Shown here piece after piece: positions 55,923-64,000 of a DNA stretch of 64,000 bases (the first letter of the stretch is position 1; every line of letters starts with the position of its first letter). The stretch spans positions 682,001 through 746,000 of the forward strand of contig NZ_AP017898.1 of the NCBI RefSeq assembly GCF_003609835.1, given 5' to 3'. This DNA is from Sphingopyxis sp. FD7 (lineage in GTDB: Bacteria > Pseudomonadota > Alphaproteobacteria > Sphingomonadales > Sphingomonadaceae). Position numbers and translations under genes: made by a program. The notes below the pieces were generated by a model, which searched no databases, was not told the origin of the DNA, and worked only from the letters and a program-made list of their open reading frames with translations.

Positions 55923-56870
55923 TCAGAAATCCTCCGCCACCGCCATCAGCCCCGCCAGTTTCTTCGGCGCGACCGCCAGCCAGCTCTTGCGCAGCCATTC
56001 GGCGATCGCGTCCCAGTCGGTGTCGCGGAGGTCGAGGCGGATGCCGATCCAGCCGTCGCCGAAATAGGCGGGGCGGTAATAGCGGTCGCCGTCCATTTCG
56101 ATCAGCGCCGCCTGCTCGTCGCCGCCGCTGATCTTGACCAGCAACGCGATCTTGCCGTCGCCATGATGGTCTTCGGTAAAATAGGCGAACTTCTTGCCCT
56201 TGACGATCCCGAAGCAGGGCATCCCATGCGACGTCACCTCGTCGCTTTCGGGCAGCGCCAGCGCCAGCTCGCGCACGCGGGCGCGCAGATAATCGGGCGA
56301 GCGTTCGCGCGTGACAAAGGTGGCGAGCGCCGCAGGATAGAGCTGATGCTCGGCAAAGCGCACGCGCGCCGCCAATGTTTCGGGCGTGTCGCCGGGCACG
56401 ATCGCAACTGGGGTTTGCGCGAGCACCGGGCCGTCGTCGAGCGCGGGGGTCACGACATGCACGCTGCATCCGCCGAACGCATCGCCCGCGTCGATGGCTT
56501 GCTGGTGGGTATTGAGGCCCTTGTATTTCGGCAGCAGGCTGGGGTGGATGTTGAGCATCCGCCCCGTCCAGCGGGCAACGAAAGCGTCCGACAATATGCG
56601 CATATAGCCCGCGAGCGCGACATATTCGGCGCCAACGGCGCGCAATTGTTCATCGACCAGCGCGTCGAAGGCGTCGCGCGTCAGCCCCTTGTGCGAATGC
56701 GCCCAGGTCGCAATCCCCTCGGCCTCAGCGATTTTCAGCCCCGGTGCGCCTGGGTCGTTGCTCGCGACGAGCACCAGTTCATAGGGACAGGTTTCGGCTT
56801 TCGCGGCGTAAAGCAGCGCCGCCATATTGGTTCCGGCGCCGGAGATGAGGACGGCGACCTTGGCTTTCAT
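55923..56870 (-). CDS. purN: Phosphoribosylglycinamide formyltransferase fused to a YjbR/MmcQ-like domain
   Basis: 315-aa protein, about 120 longer than E. coli PurN. Residues 1-190 form the formyltransferase of purine synthesis: LISGAGTNMAALL, the catalytic Asn107 and His109 in LNIHPSLLPKYKG, and Asp145 in VTPALDDGPVL. Residues about 193-315 (RVRELALALPESDEVTSHGMPCFGIVKGKKFAYF to WLAVAPKKLAGL) look like a YjbR/MmcQ domain of the CyaY-like fold. No stop or frameshift separates the parts. It is downstream of purM on the same strand with a palindrome between them. The fusion's purpose is unknown. Confidence 0.9.
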   Translation of the reverse strand: MKAKVAVLISGAGTNMAALLYAAKAETCPYELVLVASNDPGAPGLKIAEAEGIATWAHSHKGLTRDAFDALVDEQLRAVGAEYVALAGYMRILSDAFVARWTGRMLNIHPSLLPKYKGLNTHQQAIDAGDAFGGCSVHVVTPALDDGPVLAQTPVAIVPGDTPETLAARVRFAEHQLYPAALATFVTRERSPDYLRARVRELALALPESDEVTSHGMPCFGIVKGKKFAYFTEDHHGDGKIALLVKISGGDEQAALIEMDGDRYYRPAYFGDGWIGIRLDLRDTDWDAIAEWLRKSWLAVAPKKLAGLMAVAEDF

Positions 56871-56875
56871 GCCGA

Positions 56876-57016
56876 TCCTCCCCGGAACGGAGAGGGGGAC
56901 CAGCGAAGCTGGTGGAGGGGTACAGGCTGGACCGGCTGATCTCGAAAGGCCGCACAGATCTGCGCGTGCCCCTCCACCATCCTGCGGATGGTCCCCCTCC
57001 CCGTGCCGGGGAGGAA
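56876..57016. repeat. Inverted repeat between purM and purN
   Basis: CCTCCCCGGAACGGAGAGGG and GACCAGCGAAGCTGGTGGAG on the left are mirrored by CTCCACCATCCTGCGGATGG and CCCCTCCCCGTGCCGGGGAG on the right. The element is of another family than the CGTCAT repeats and sits inside a likely operon. Confidence 0.75.
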
Positions 57017-57017
57017 C

Positions 57018-58124
57018 CTACGCATTATGCGTCGCGCTCCACGCCGCGCGCGCGCTCCAGGTTTCGGCGCTGCCGCTGACGGTACAGCCCTTGGTCCCCT
57101 CGGCGATATGACCCACCCGGAACACCGTTTCGCCTGCTTCGGTCAGCGCCCTTGTAACCGCGTCAACATCGGCCTCGGCGACGACAACCGCCATGCCGAT
57201 GCCGCAGTTGAACGTCCGCGCCATTTCTTCGGGCTCGATATTTCCTTGTGCCTGCAGGAACGCCATCAGCCGCGGCTGCTCCCACGCGTCGGCGTCGACA
57301 TGCGCATGAAGGGTTTGCGGCAGCACGCGCGGGATATTCTCGAGTAATCCGCCGCCGGTGATATGCGCGAGCGCGTGAATCCTGCCCGTCTTCACGAGCG
57401 GGAGCAGGCTCTTCACATAGATGCGCGTCGGCGCCATCAGCGCGTCGATCAGCAAGACAGTCTGGTCGAACAGCGCCGGACGGTCGAGCTTCCAGCCCTT
57501 GTCCGCAGCGAGCCGCCGCACGAGCGAAAAGCCGTTCGAGTGGACACCCGACGAGGCGAGGCCAAGGATGATGTCGCCCGCCGCAACCTTGTCGGCGGTA
57601 AGCACCTGGTCGCGCTCGACCGCGCCGACGCAAAAGCCCGCAAGGTCATAGTCGCCGTCCGAATACATGCCCGGCATTTCCGCGGTCTCGCCGCCGATCA
57701 GCGCGCATCCCGCCTGCTTGCACCCATGGGCGATGCTTGCGACCACGGCGGTCGCTTGTGTCTTGTCGAGCTTGCCCGTCGCGTAATAATCGAGGAAAAA
57801 CAGCGGCTCGGCGCCTTGGACGATCAGGTCGTTGGCGCACATCGCGACCAGGTCGATGCCGACGCCATCGTGGCGGCCCGATTCGATCGCGAGCTTCAGC
57901 TTGGTGCCTACACCATCGTTCGCCGCCACCAGCAGCGGGTCGTTGAATCCCGCGGCCTTCAGGTCGAAGAAGCCGCCAAAGCCGCCGAGGTCGGCATCGG
58001 CGCCCGGCCGCCGCGTGGCACGGGCCAGCGGGGCGATGGCACGGACCAGCGCATTGCCGGTCTCGATCGACACGCCGGCACCGGCATAGGTGTAGGCGGC
58101 GGGTTTGTTCTGCTTGGAATCCAT
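57018..58124 (-). CDS. purM: Phosphoribosylformylglycinamidine cyclo-ligase PurM
   Basis: AIR synthetase of 368 aa in purine biosynthesis. [15 protein letters not shown], the metal/ATP loop [45 protein letters not shown] and [11 protein letters not shown] are canonical. The start ATG at 58124 matches the conserved N-terminus; the open frame upstream is antisense to the next gene. It is divergent from the gene at 58210 and upstream of purN. Identification is secure. Confidence 0.95.
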   Translation of the reverse strand: MDSKQNKPAAYTYAGAGVSIETGNALVRAIAPLARATRRPGADADLGGFGGFFDLKAAGFNDPLLVAANDGVGTKLKLAIESGRHDGVGIDLVAMCANDLIVQGAEPLFFLDYYATGKLDKTQATAVVASIAHGCKQAGCALIGGETAEMPGMYSDGDYDLAGFCVGAVERDQVLTADKVAAGDIILGLASSGVHSNGFSLVRRLAADKGWKLDRPALFDQTVLLIDALMAPTRIYVKSLLPLVKTGRIHALAHITGGGLLENIPRVLPQTLHAHVDADAWEQPRLMAFLQAQGNIEPEEMARTFNCGIGMAVVVAEADVDAVTRALTEAGETVFRVGHIAEGTKGCTVSGSAETWSARAAWSATHNA

Positions 58125-58209
58125 GGCCCGCGCGACTAACGCTTCCGGCCGACAAATGCCATGATTTCCTTGTCGGGGCCCGCGCTTTTGGGCAGAGCAT
58201 AGAGAAGAT

Positions 58210-59484
58210 ATGATTTCGGCCGCTTTCCCCCGCTTCGCACCGCGCCTTTCCTTGGGCATTCTGCAAGGCCGCGACTGGCGCTGGGCTGCGCTTGTCGGGC
58301 TTTTCCTTGCGATCCTGCTCGCCGGAATCGTCGACGGGCAGATCACGCGCGGCAATCGCGGCATCACGCCGATCAATTCGAGCGGCGATTTCCTTGCGAG
58401 CGGCATCCGCGTCGACGTCACCGGCGACAATGCCGACGACGCGCGGACAAAGGGCTGGCGCGAGGCGCAGCGGCGGGGCTGGGCCCAGCTCTATCGCCGC
58501 CTCAACGGCACCGACGGCCCGGCGCTCAGCGATTCGGTGCTCGACGGCATCGTCACCGCGATCATCGTCGAGGACGAACAGATCGGCCCGCGCCGCTATG
58601 TAGCCCGGCTCGGCGTCCAGTTCGACCGCGTGCGCGCGGGGCAGATTCTGGGCGTCAGCGGGCGCACGCTGCGCTCGCCGCCGCTGCTCGTCATCCCTGT
58701 CTATTCGGTCGACGGCATCCAGCAGGTGTTCGAGCAGCGCAGCGCCTGGCAACGCGCCTGGGCCGAATATAACACGGGGCAAAGCGCGATCGACTATGTC
58801 CGCACCGCGGGGACGGGCGCCGACACTCTGCTGCTCAATCCGGGGCAGATCGGCCGCCGCGGCCGCGTGTGGTGGCGCGTGATCCTCGATCAATATGGCG
58901 CCGCCGACGTGCTGATCCCCATTGCGCGCGTCGAATATGCCTGGCCCGGCGGCCCGATCCGCGGCCACTTCACCGCGCGCTTCGGTCCCGACAACAAATA
59001 TATAGCCAGCTTCACCATGACCGGACCCAGCCCCGCCGCGCTGCCCGACATGATGGAAAAGGCGGTCGCGCGGATGGATCGCATCTATACCGAGGCGCTG
59101 GAATCGGGCGTGCTGCGCACCGACACCTATCTCGTCCTCGAAAAGACGATCGAGCGCGAGGATCTGCCGGAAGAGACGAGCGCGGACGACGCGGACGCGC
59201 TGCCCGCCGAAACCGACGGCAGCGTGCCCGCAACGCCGCCCGCCGGGGTGCAGAGCTTCACCGTCCAATATAGCTCGCCCGATGTCGAATCGGTCACCGC
59301 GACCGAGCGTGCGGTCGCCGCCGCGGCGGGGGTCCAGTCGGCATCGACGACCAGCCTCGCGCTCGGCGGGACGTCGGTGATGCGCGTCACCTTCCGCGGC
59401 GACCTGGCGGCGCTGCGCGCGGCGCTGGCGGCGCGCGGCTTCACCGTGCAGGAAGGCGGCGGCCAGCTCCGGATCAGCCGCTGA
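58210..59484 (+). CDS. DUF2066-like membrane-anchored protein with extra C-terminal domain
   Basis: 424-aa protein with one N-terminal membrane helix ([16 protein letters not shown]). A following domain resembles DUF2066 ([31 protein letters not shown], then [17 protein letters not shown]). Its location between purM and hdaA supports DUF2066. After an acidic Asp/Ala/Pro linker near residue 320, the last 80 residues form a beta-alpha-beta-like unit ([39 protein letters not shown]). No metal Cys are present in it. Function unknown. Confidence 0.65.
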   Translation: MISAAFPRFAPRLSLGILQGRDWRWAALVGLFLAILLAGIVDGQITRGNRGITPINSSGDFLASGIRVDVTGDNADDARTKGWREAQRRGWAQLYRRLNGTDGPALSDSVLDGIVTAIIVEDEQIGPRRYVARLGVQFDRVRAGQILGVSGRTLRSPPLLVIPVYSVDGIQQVFEQRSAWQRAWAEYNTGQSAIDYVRTAGTGADTLLLNPGQIGRRGRVWWRVILDQYGAADVLIPIARVEYAWPGGPIRGHFTARFGPDNKYIASFTMTGPSPAALPDMMEKAVARMDRIYTEALESGVLRTDTYLVLEKTIEREDLPEETSADDADALPAETDGSVPATPPAGVQSFTVQYSSPDVESVTATERAVAAAAGVQSASTTSLALGGTSVMRVTFRGDLAALRAALAARGFTVQEGGGQLRISR

Positions 59485-60149
59485 TGGCCGCGCGCGTGCC
59501 CTCCGGCCAGATCGCGCTGCCGCTCGACTGGAGCGCGGGCGGCGCGAACGACGGCCCGCTCGTCATCGGCACCAGCAACGCCGATGCGGTGCGTTATCTG
59601 CGCCACGTTGCAACCTGGCCCGTGCGCACCGCCGTGCTCACCGGGCCGCGCGGTTCGGGCCGCAGCCTGATGGGGCGGCTGTTCGCGCGCGACACCGGCG
59701 GTCGCGTGATCGACGGCCAGGCCAGCGTCAGCGAGGAAGAGCTGTTCCACGCCTGGAACGCCGCGCAGGCGAGCGGGTCGCCGCTGCTGATCATCGCCGA
59801 CGCGCCGCCCGCCGAATGGAATGTCGCGCTGCCCGACCTCCGTTCGCGCCTTGCCGCGGTGCCGGTTCTCGTCATCGGCGAGCCCGACGACTGCCTCGCG
59901 CGCGACCTGATCGAAGCGCTCTTCGCACAGCGCGGCGTCGCGCTTGCGCCAGGCGTCGCCTCCTATATCGTGCCGCGGATGGAGCGCAGCTATGCCACGA
60001 TCCACCGCGTCGTCGCGGCGCTCGACGCCGCGTCGCTCGAACAGGGGCGGCGGCTTGGCGTCCGTCTCGCGCGTGAAACATTGCTGTCACAAGGGCTGAT
60101 CGACCCCGATCTCCTGGAGCGGGATTCGCGCTCCGCAAAGGCAGGATGA
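59484..60149 (+). CDS. hdaA: DnaA-regulatory inactivator, HdaA
   Basis: 221-aa AAA+ protein related to DnaA that promotes DnaA-ATP hydrolysis at the replication clamp. The N-terminal QIALPLDW fits the clamp-binding motif of Hda (QLxLPL). The Walker A-like loop is LTGPRGSGRSLMGRLF, followed by LLIIADAPP as Walker B and the sensor region in domain III. The ATG overlaps the upstream stop (TGATG). ppk follows 6 bases later, as in other alphaproteobacteria. Confidence 0.88.
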   Translation: MAARVPSGQIALPLDWSAGGANDGPLVIGTSNADAVRYLRHVATWPVRTAVLTGPRGSGRSLMGRLFARDTGGRVIDGQASVSEEELFHAWNAAQASGSPLLIIADAPPAEWNVALPDLRSRLAAVPVLVIGEPDDCLARDLIEALFAQRGVALAPGVASYIVPRMERSYATIHRVVAALDAASLEQGRRLGVRLARETLLSQGLIDPDLLERDSRSAKAG

Positions 60150-60155
60150 CAACCA

Positions 60156-62330
60156 ATGTCGATGACCGGCCAGCCGCTCCGCGCCGACAACGATCCCGTG
60201 GCCGCCGCGCCGCCACCCTGTTTCGGCCCCGAACGCTTTTTCAATCGTGAACTGTCGTGGCTCGCCTTCAACCGGCGGGTGATGGAGGAGGCGCGCAATC
60301 CCGCGCATCCGCTGCTCGAACGCCTGCGTTTCCTGTCGATTTCGGGCAGCAACCTCGACGAGTTTTTCATGGTCCGCGTCGCGGGGCTGAAGGGGCAGCA
60401 GTTGCAGGGGATCGACGATCCCTCCGCCGACGGCCGCTCGCCGGGGCAGCAACTCGCCGAGATCGAGGCCGAGGTGAACCGCCTCGTCGACCAGCAGCAG
60501 AGCGAGTGGCAATTGCTCAATCGCCAGCTCGCCGAACAGGGGATCGTCGTCCACGGCGCGGGATCGGACAAGGAGGCGCTGCGCGCCAGTCTGCGCCAGT
60601 ATTTCATCGACCAGATTTTCCCGATTCTGACGCCGCAGGTGCTCGATCCGGCGCACCCCTTTCCTTTCATTCCCAATCGCGGCCTCGGTGTGATTTTCGA
60701 CCTTCAGCGCCGCGCCAGCGGCGACACCGTTCTCGAACTGGTGATGATCCCCGCGTCGCTGCCGCGCTTTGTCCCGGTGCCTGGCGAGGCGAGCGGTTTC
60801 GTTCCGATCGAATATCTGATCGAACTGTTCGGCGACCTCTTGTTTCCCGGCTTCACGATCCGCTCATTGGGCGTGTTCCGCATCATCCGCGACAGCGACA
60901 TCGAACTGGAGGAAGAGGCGGAGGATCTCGTCCGCCTGTTCCGCACCGCGATCCGCCGCCGCCGCCGCGGCCGCGTGATCCTGATGGAGCTGGAAGCCGA
61001 CATGCCGGCGGAGATTGCCGCGGTGCTGGGCGCCGACATTCAGGGGCATGAGGCGATCGTCGCCAAGATCGGCGGCTTCATCGGCCTGGCTGCGCTTTCC
61101 GCGCTCGTCGACGTCGACCGCCCCGACCTCAAGTTCCCCGCCTATTCGCCCCGCTTTCCCGAGCGCATCCGCGAGCACGGCGGCGACTGTTTTGCGGCGA
61201 TCCGGTCGAAGGACATCGTCGTGCATCACCCCTATGAAAGTTTCGACGTCGTCCTGTCCTTCCTGCGACAGGCCGCCGCCGACCCCGACGTGGTCGCGAT
61301 CAAGCAGACGCTCTATCGCGCCGGTCACCAGTCGCCGGTGATCCGCGCGCTGATCGAGGCGGCCGAGGCGGGCAAGTCGGTGACCGCGGTGGTCGAACTC
61401 AAGGCGCGCTTCGACGAGGAACAGAATCTCCTGTGGGCGAACCAGCTCGAACGCGCCGGGGTGCAGGTCGTCTACGGCTTCATCGAGTGGAAGACGCACG
61501 CCAAGATTTCGATGGTCGTGCGCCGCGAGGGGCAGGGGTATCGCACCTATTGCCACTTCGGCACCGGAAATTACCATCCCGTGACCGCGCGCATCTACAC
61601 CGATTTGAGCTTCTTCACCGCCGACCCGCGCGCGGGGCGCGACGCGGCGCAACTCTTCAACTACATCACCGGTTATGTCGAGCCCGAAAGGCTCGAGCTC
61701 ATCACCATGTCGCCGCTCAACATGCGCCAGCAGCTCAGTGAGTTGATCGACGCCGAGATCGTCGCGGCAAAGGCGGGGCGACCGTCGGGCGTGTGGGCCA
61801 AGATGAACAGCATCGTCGACCCCGACATTATCGACAAGCTCTATGAGGCGAGCGCGGCGGGCGTGCCGATCGAACTGATCGTGCGCGGCATCTGTTGCCT
61901 GCGCCCCGGCGTTCCCGGCTTGTCCGACAATATCCGCGTCAAGTCGGTCGTCGGGCGTTTCCTCGAACACAGCCGCGTCTGGGCCTTCGCCAATGGCGCA
62001 GCGTTGCCGAGCCGCGCGGCGCGGCTTTACATCTCCAGCGCCGACTGGATGCCGCGCAATTTCGACCGCCGCGTCGAATATATGATCCCGATCGAAAATC
62101 CGACCGTCCACGACCAGATTCTCGACCAGGTGCTCGTCGCCAATCTGATCGACAATGAACAAAGCTGGATATTGCAGGCGGACGGCACATCGGTGCGGCT
62201 GGCGCGGGGCGACAAGCCCTTTAACCTGCATCATTATTTTATGAACAACCCGTCGCTGTCGGGCCGCGGCACCGCGCTGCATCAGCGTCAGGACGTGCCG
62301 ACGCTCGCTTACGACCTTCGCAAAGATTGA
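60156..62330 (+). CDS. ppk: Polyphosphate kinase 1
   Basis: 724-aa enzyme that makes polyphosphate from ATP. The N-terminal NRELSWLAFNRRVMEEA, the core KQTLYRAGHQSPVI, and the phosphohistidine region CHFGTGNYHPVTARIYTDLS are diagnostic. The C-terminal part has IVRGICCLRPGVPGLSDNIRVKSVVGRFLEHSR and SSADWMPRNFDRRVE. It overlaps the ppx start. With ppx it sets polyphosphate levels. Identification is secure. Confidence 0.96.
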   Translation: MSMTGQPLRADNDPVAAAPPPCFGPERFFNRELSWLAFNRRVMEEARNPAHPLLERLRFLSISGSNLDEFFMVRVAGLKGQQLQGIDDPSADGRSPGQQLAEIEAEVNRLVDQQQSEWQLLNRQLAEQGIVVHGAGSDKEALRASLRQYFIDQIFPILTPQVLDPAHPFPFIPNRGLGVIFDLQRRASGDTVLELVMIPASLPRFVPVPGEASGFVPIEYLIELFGDLLFPGFTIRSLGVFRIIRDSDIELEEEAEDLVRLFRTAIRRRRRGRVILMELEADMPAEIAAVLGADIQGHEAIVAKIGGFIGLAALSALVDVDRPDLKFPAYSPRFPERIREHGGDCFAAIRSKDIVVHHPYESFDVVLSFLRQAAADPDVVAIKQTLYRAGHQSPVIRALIEAAEAGKSVTAVVELKARFDEEQNLLWANQLERAGVQVVYGFIEWKTHAKISMVVRREGQGYRTYCHFGTGNYHPVTARIYTDLSFFTADPRAGRDAAQLFNYITGYVEPERLELITMSPLNMRQQLSELIDAEIVAAKAGRPSGVWAKMNSIVDPDIIDKLYEASAAGVPIELIVRGICCLRPGVPGLSDNIRVKSVVGRFLEHSRVWAFANGAALPSRAARLYISSADWMPRNFDRRVEYMIPIENPTVHDQILDQVLVANLIDNEQSWILQADGTSVRLARGDKPFNLHHYFMNNPSLSGRGTALHQRQDVPTLAYDLRKD

Positions 62331-63826
62331 GACGAAACGGCTTGGCCCTGCTCCGCACCTCGAAACCGGCGGTCCATCGTTCGGCGGTCATCGACATCGG
62401 ATCCAACTCGGTCCGCCTCGTCGTTTATGAAGGGCCGGCGCGCGCCCCCGCAGTGATTTTCAACGAAAAGGTTGCCGCGGGGCTCGGCCGGGGCCTCGCG
62501 ACCGACGGCCGCATCGCGGCGGCCGATGCGGAACGCGGCCTCACCGCGCTGCGCCGCTACGCGCTGCTCGCGCGGCATATGGAGGTGAAGGATCTGGTCT
62601 GCGTCGCCACGGCCGCGGTGCGCGATGCCGAAAATGGCCCCGATTTCATCGCCGCCGCCGCGGAAGCGGGGCTCAAGATCCGCCTGCTGTCGGGCGAGGA
62701 AGAAGCCGAAGCGGCGGGTTATGGCGTGCTGTCGGCGATCCCCGAAGCGCATGGCATCGCGGTCGACCTTGGCGGCGGCAGCCTCGAACTCGCCGAAGTT
62801 GCGCATGGCGAGGTCGGGCGCCGCGCTTCCTTTCCGCTCGGCGTGCTGCGCCTGCCCGCGCTGCGCCGCGACGGGCAGCAGGCGTTTGAGCGCGCGGTGC
62901 GCAAGATGCTGCGCGCCGCGGGCTGGCCGGGGGGGATGGCCGGACTGCCGCTCTATCTCGTCGGCGGATCGTGGCGAGCGCTGTCGCGCCTCGACCTCGA
63001 ACTCACCAATGATCCGCTCGCGGTGCTCGACCAGCACAGCTTTCCGCGCACCGCGCTCCGCCGCCTGGTGCGCGCGACGCGGCGGCTGAGTTTCGAGGAA
63101 TTGCGCGCGATCCCCGGCATGGCGTCGAACCGCGCGGCGACGCTTCCCGACGCCGCCGCGCTGCTCGCGGCGCTCGCCAACATCATCGACGTGCCCGCAA
63201 TGACCGTCTCCTCGTCGGGGCTGCGCGAGGGGCTGCTTTATCAGGCGCTCGACCCTGATACGCGCGCGCAGGATCCGCTGATCGTCGCCGCTGAGTTCGA
63301 GGGGCGGCGCCTCGCGCGCTTTGCGCCGCACGGGCGCGCGATCACCGAATGGATCGCGCCGCTCTTTGTCGGCGAGGCGCCCGCCGACAGTCGCGTTCGC
63401 CTCGCCGCCAGCCTGCTCAGCGACGTCGCCTGGTCGGCCAATCCCGATTTCCGCGCCGAACGCGGGATGGAGATCGGGCTGCACGGCAACTGGCGCGGCA
63501 TCGACATTCCGGGGCGCATCCTGCTGGCGCGCGCACTCCACGCGGGCTTTGGCGGCGCCGACGGCGATTTTCCCGCGATGGGCACGCTGGTTGGCGCCGA
63601 TCGGCTCGCGCGGGCGCGGCAATGGGGGCTGGCGATCCGGCTCGCGCAACGACTGACCGGCGGGATCGAGGCGCCGCTGAAGGCGAGCCGCATCGCGCTC
63701 GACGACGGGCGGCTCATCCTCGGCCTGCAAAAAGGCTGGCACCACCTCGCGGGCGAATCGGTCGACCGCCGCCTGCGCTCGCTCGCGCAGGCGATGGGCG
63801 CCAAACCCGAACTGGTGCTGCTTTAG
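62327..63826 (+). CDS. ppx: Exopolyphosphatase / Ppx-GppA family phosphatase
   Basis: Actin-fold phosphatase of 499 aa that degrades polyphosphate or pppGpp. The phosphate-1 loop is AVIDIGSNSVRLVVYEG. The catalytic Glu is expected in ATAAVRDAENGPDFI, and phosphate-2 is AVDLGGGSLELAEV. A C-terminal extension of about 190 residues continues past the core. The start is uncertain: TTG 62327 overlaps the ppk stop as TTGA, and TTG 62342 is an alternative closer to the conserved start. There is no ATG. Confidence 0.9.
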   Translation: MRRNGLALLRTSKPAVHRSAVIDIGSNSVRLVVYEGPARAPAVIFNEKVAAGLGRGLATDGRIAAADAERGLTALRRYALLARHMEVKDLVCVATAAVRDAENGPDFIAAAAEAGLKIRLLSGEEEAEAAGYGVLSAIPEAHGIAVDLGGGSLELAEVAHGEVGRRASFPLGVLRLPALRRDGQQAFERAVRKMLRAAGWPGGMAGLPLYLVGGSWRALSRLDLELTNDPLAVLDQHSFPRTALRRLVRATRRLSFEELRAIPGMASNRAATLPDAAALLAALANIIDVPAMTVSSSGLREGLLYQALDPDTRAQDPLIVAAEFEGRRLARFAPHGRAITEWIAPLFVGEAPADSRVRLAASLLSDVAWSANPDFRAERGMEIGLHGNWRGIDIPGRILLARALHAGFGGADGDFPAMGTLVGADRLARARQWGLAIRLAQRLTGGIEAPLKASRIALDDGRLILGLQKGWHHLAGESVDRRLRSLAQAMGAKPELVLL

Positions 63827-63835
63827 GAGAGCTCA

Positions 63836-63923
63836 GTCACCCCCGCGAAGGCGGGGGCCGCTGGCGGTTCATGCTTTCGGTGCCTGGCAAGGTCGCTCGC
63901 GGCCCCCCGCCTGCGCGGGGGCG
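63836..63923. repeat. REP-like inverted repeat after ppx
   Basis: GTCACCCCCGCGAAGGCGGG followed by GGCCGC on the left is mirrored by GCGGCCCCCCGCCTGCGCGG then GGGCG on the right. It lies between ppx and a convergent gene and should terminate both. Confidence 0.75.
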
Positions 63924-63943
63924 ATGTTTATTCCATCACCGGC

Positions 63944-64000
63944 TTATGTTTCGGCAGCCACCGCCGCGTCGATCTCGCTCATCACCAGCTTGCCGTTCTT
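63944..64000 (-). CDS. 3' end of a gene on the minus strand, unidentified
   Basis: The minus strand reads KNGKLVMSEIDAAVAAET and then TAA at 63944-63946. Only 18 codons are visible, so the protein cannot be named. It is convergent with ppx across a palindrome, which fits a real gene end. Confidence 0.35.
   Translation of the reverse strand, partial: KNGKLVMSEIDAAVAAET

Noticed and set aside
1..64000. CRISPR array, insertion sequence or prophage
   Set aside because: No regularly spaced direct repeats, transposase or phage structural genes were seen. The repeats present are intergenic palindromes.

Overview
The window reads as the chromosome of a high-GC alphaproteobacterium. A sphingomonad close to Sphingopyxis is my best guess. 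This rests on the complete dcw gene order, the split glycine decarboxylase (gcvPA/gcvPB), the purM/DUF2066-like/hdaA/ppk/ppx order, a carotenoid-type ABA4-like protein and many intergenic palindromes ending in CGTCA or TGACG. No ribosomal RNA or species marker is present, so the assignment is inference.

Region 1 (1-20.0 kb). After the 3' end of a GldG-like ABC-transporter auxiliary gene comes an uninterrupted division and cell wall cluster: mraZ, rsmH, ftsL, ftsI, murE, murF, mraY, murD, ftsW, murG, murC, murB, ddl, ftsQ, ftsA, ftsZ. Nearly every junction overlaps by 1-8 bases. The exceptions are a palindrome between murC and murB and a 152-base spacer before ftsZ. Four G-triplet repeats spaced exactly 10 bp lie upstream of mraZ and look like the MraZ operator.

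Region 2 (20.1-30.3 kb). A TPR/SPOR envelope protein, a dGTPase-like HD protein and an NAD(P)-binding protein are followed by a tandem glycine riboswitch. It leads gcvT, gcvH, an unexpected glycosyltransferase, gcvPA and gcvPB. An ABA4-like membrane protein and a DUF938 methyltransferase follow.

Region 3 (30.3-50.7 kb) is the accessory, metabolically interesting part. It holds three acyl-CoA ligases, two APH-type kinases, an acyl-CoA dehydrogenase, a leuC and a convergent separate leuD, two MarR regulators, an FMN reductase, two alpha/beta hydrolases, an enolase paralogue with altered active-site residues and a 2-hydroxyacid dehydrogenase. Five promoters or intergenic regions here carry the same TTAG-N4-CTA(A/T) site. 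I infer a MarR-controlled regulon for catabolism of a hydroxy or branched acid. The kinase/dehydrogenase pair recalls levulinate (4-hydroxyacid) catabolism, while the kinase/enolase-like/dehydrogenase trio matches no pathway I know. Two transporters, a GST and a tRNA-Trp lie at the left edge of this region.

Region 4 (50.7-64 kb) is housekeeping: lptD, pepA, holC, ndk, a purN with an extra YjbR-like domain, purM, a DUF2066-like protein, hdaA, ppk and ppx. A short fragment of another gene closes the window. At least eleven intergenic inverted repeats of several families lie at operon ends throughout. No insertion sequence, prophage or CRISPR array was seen.
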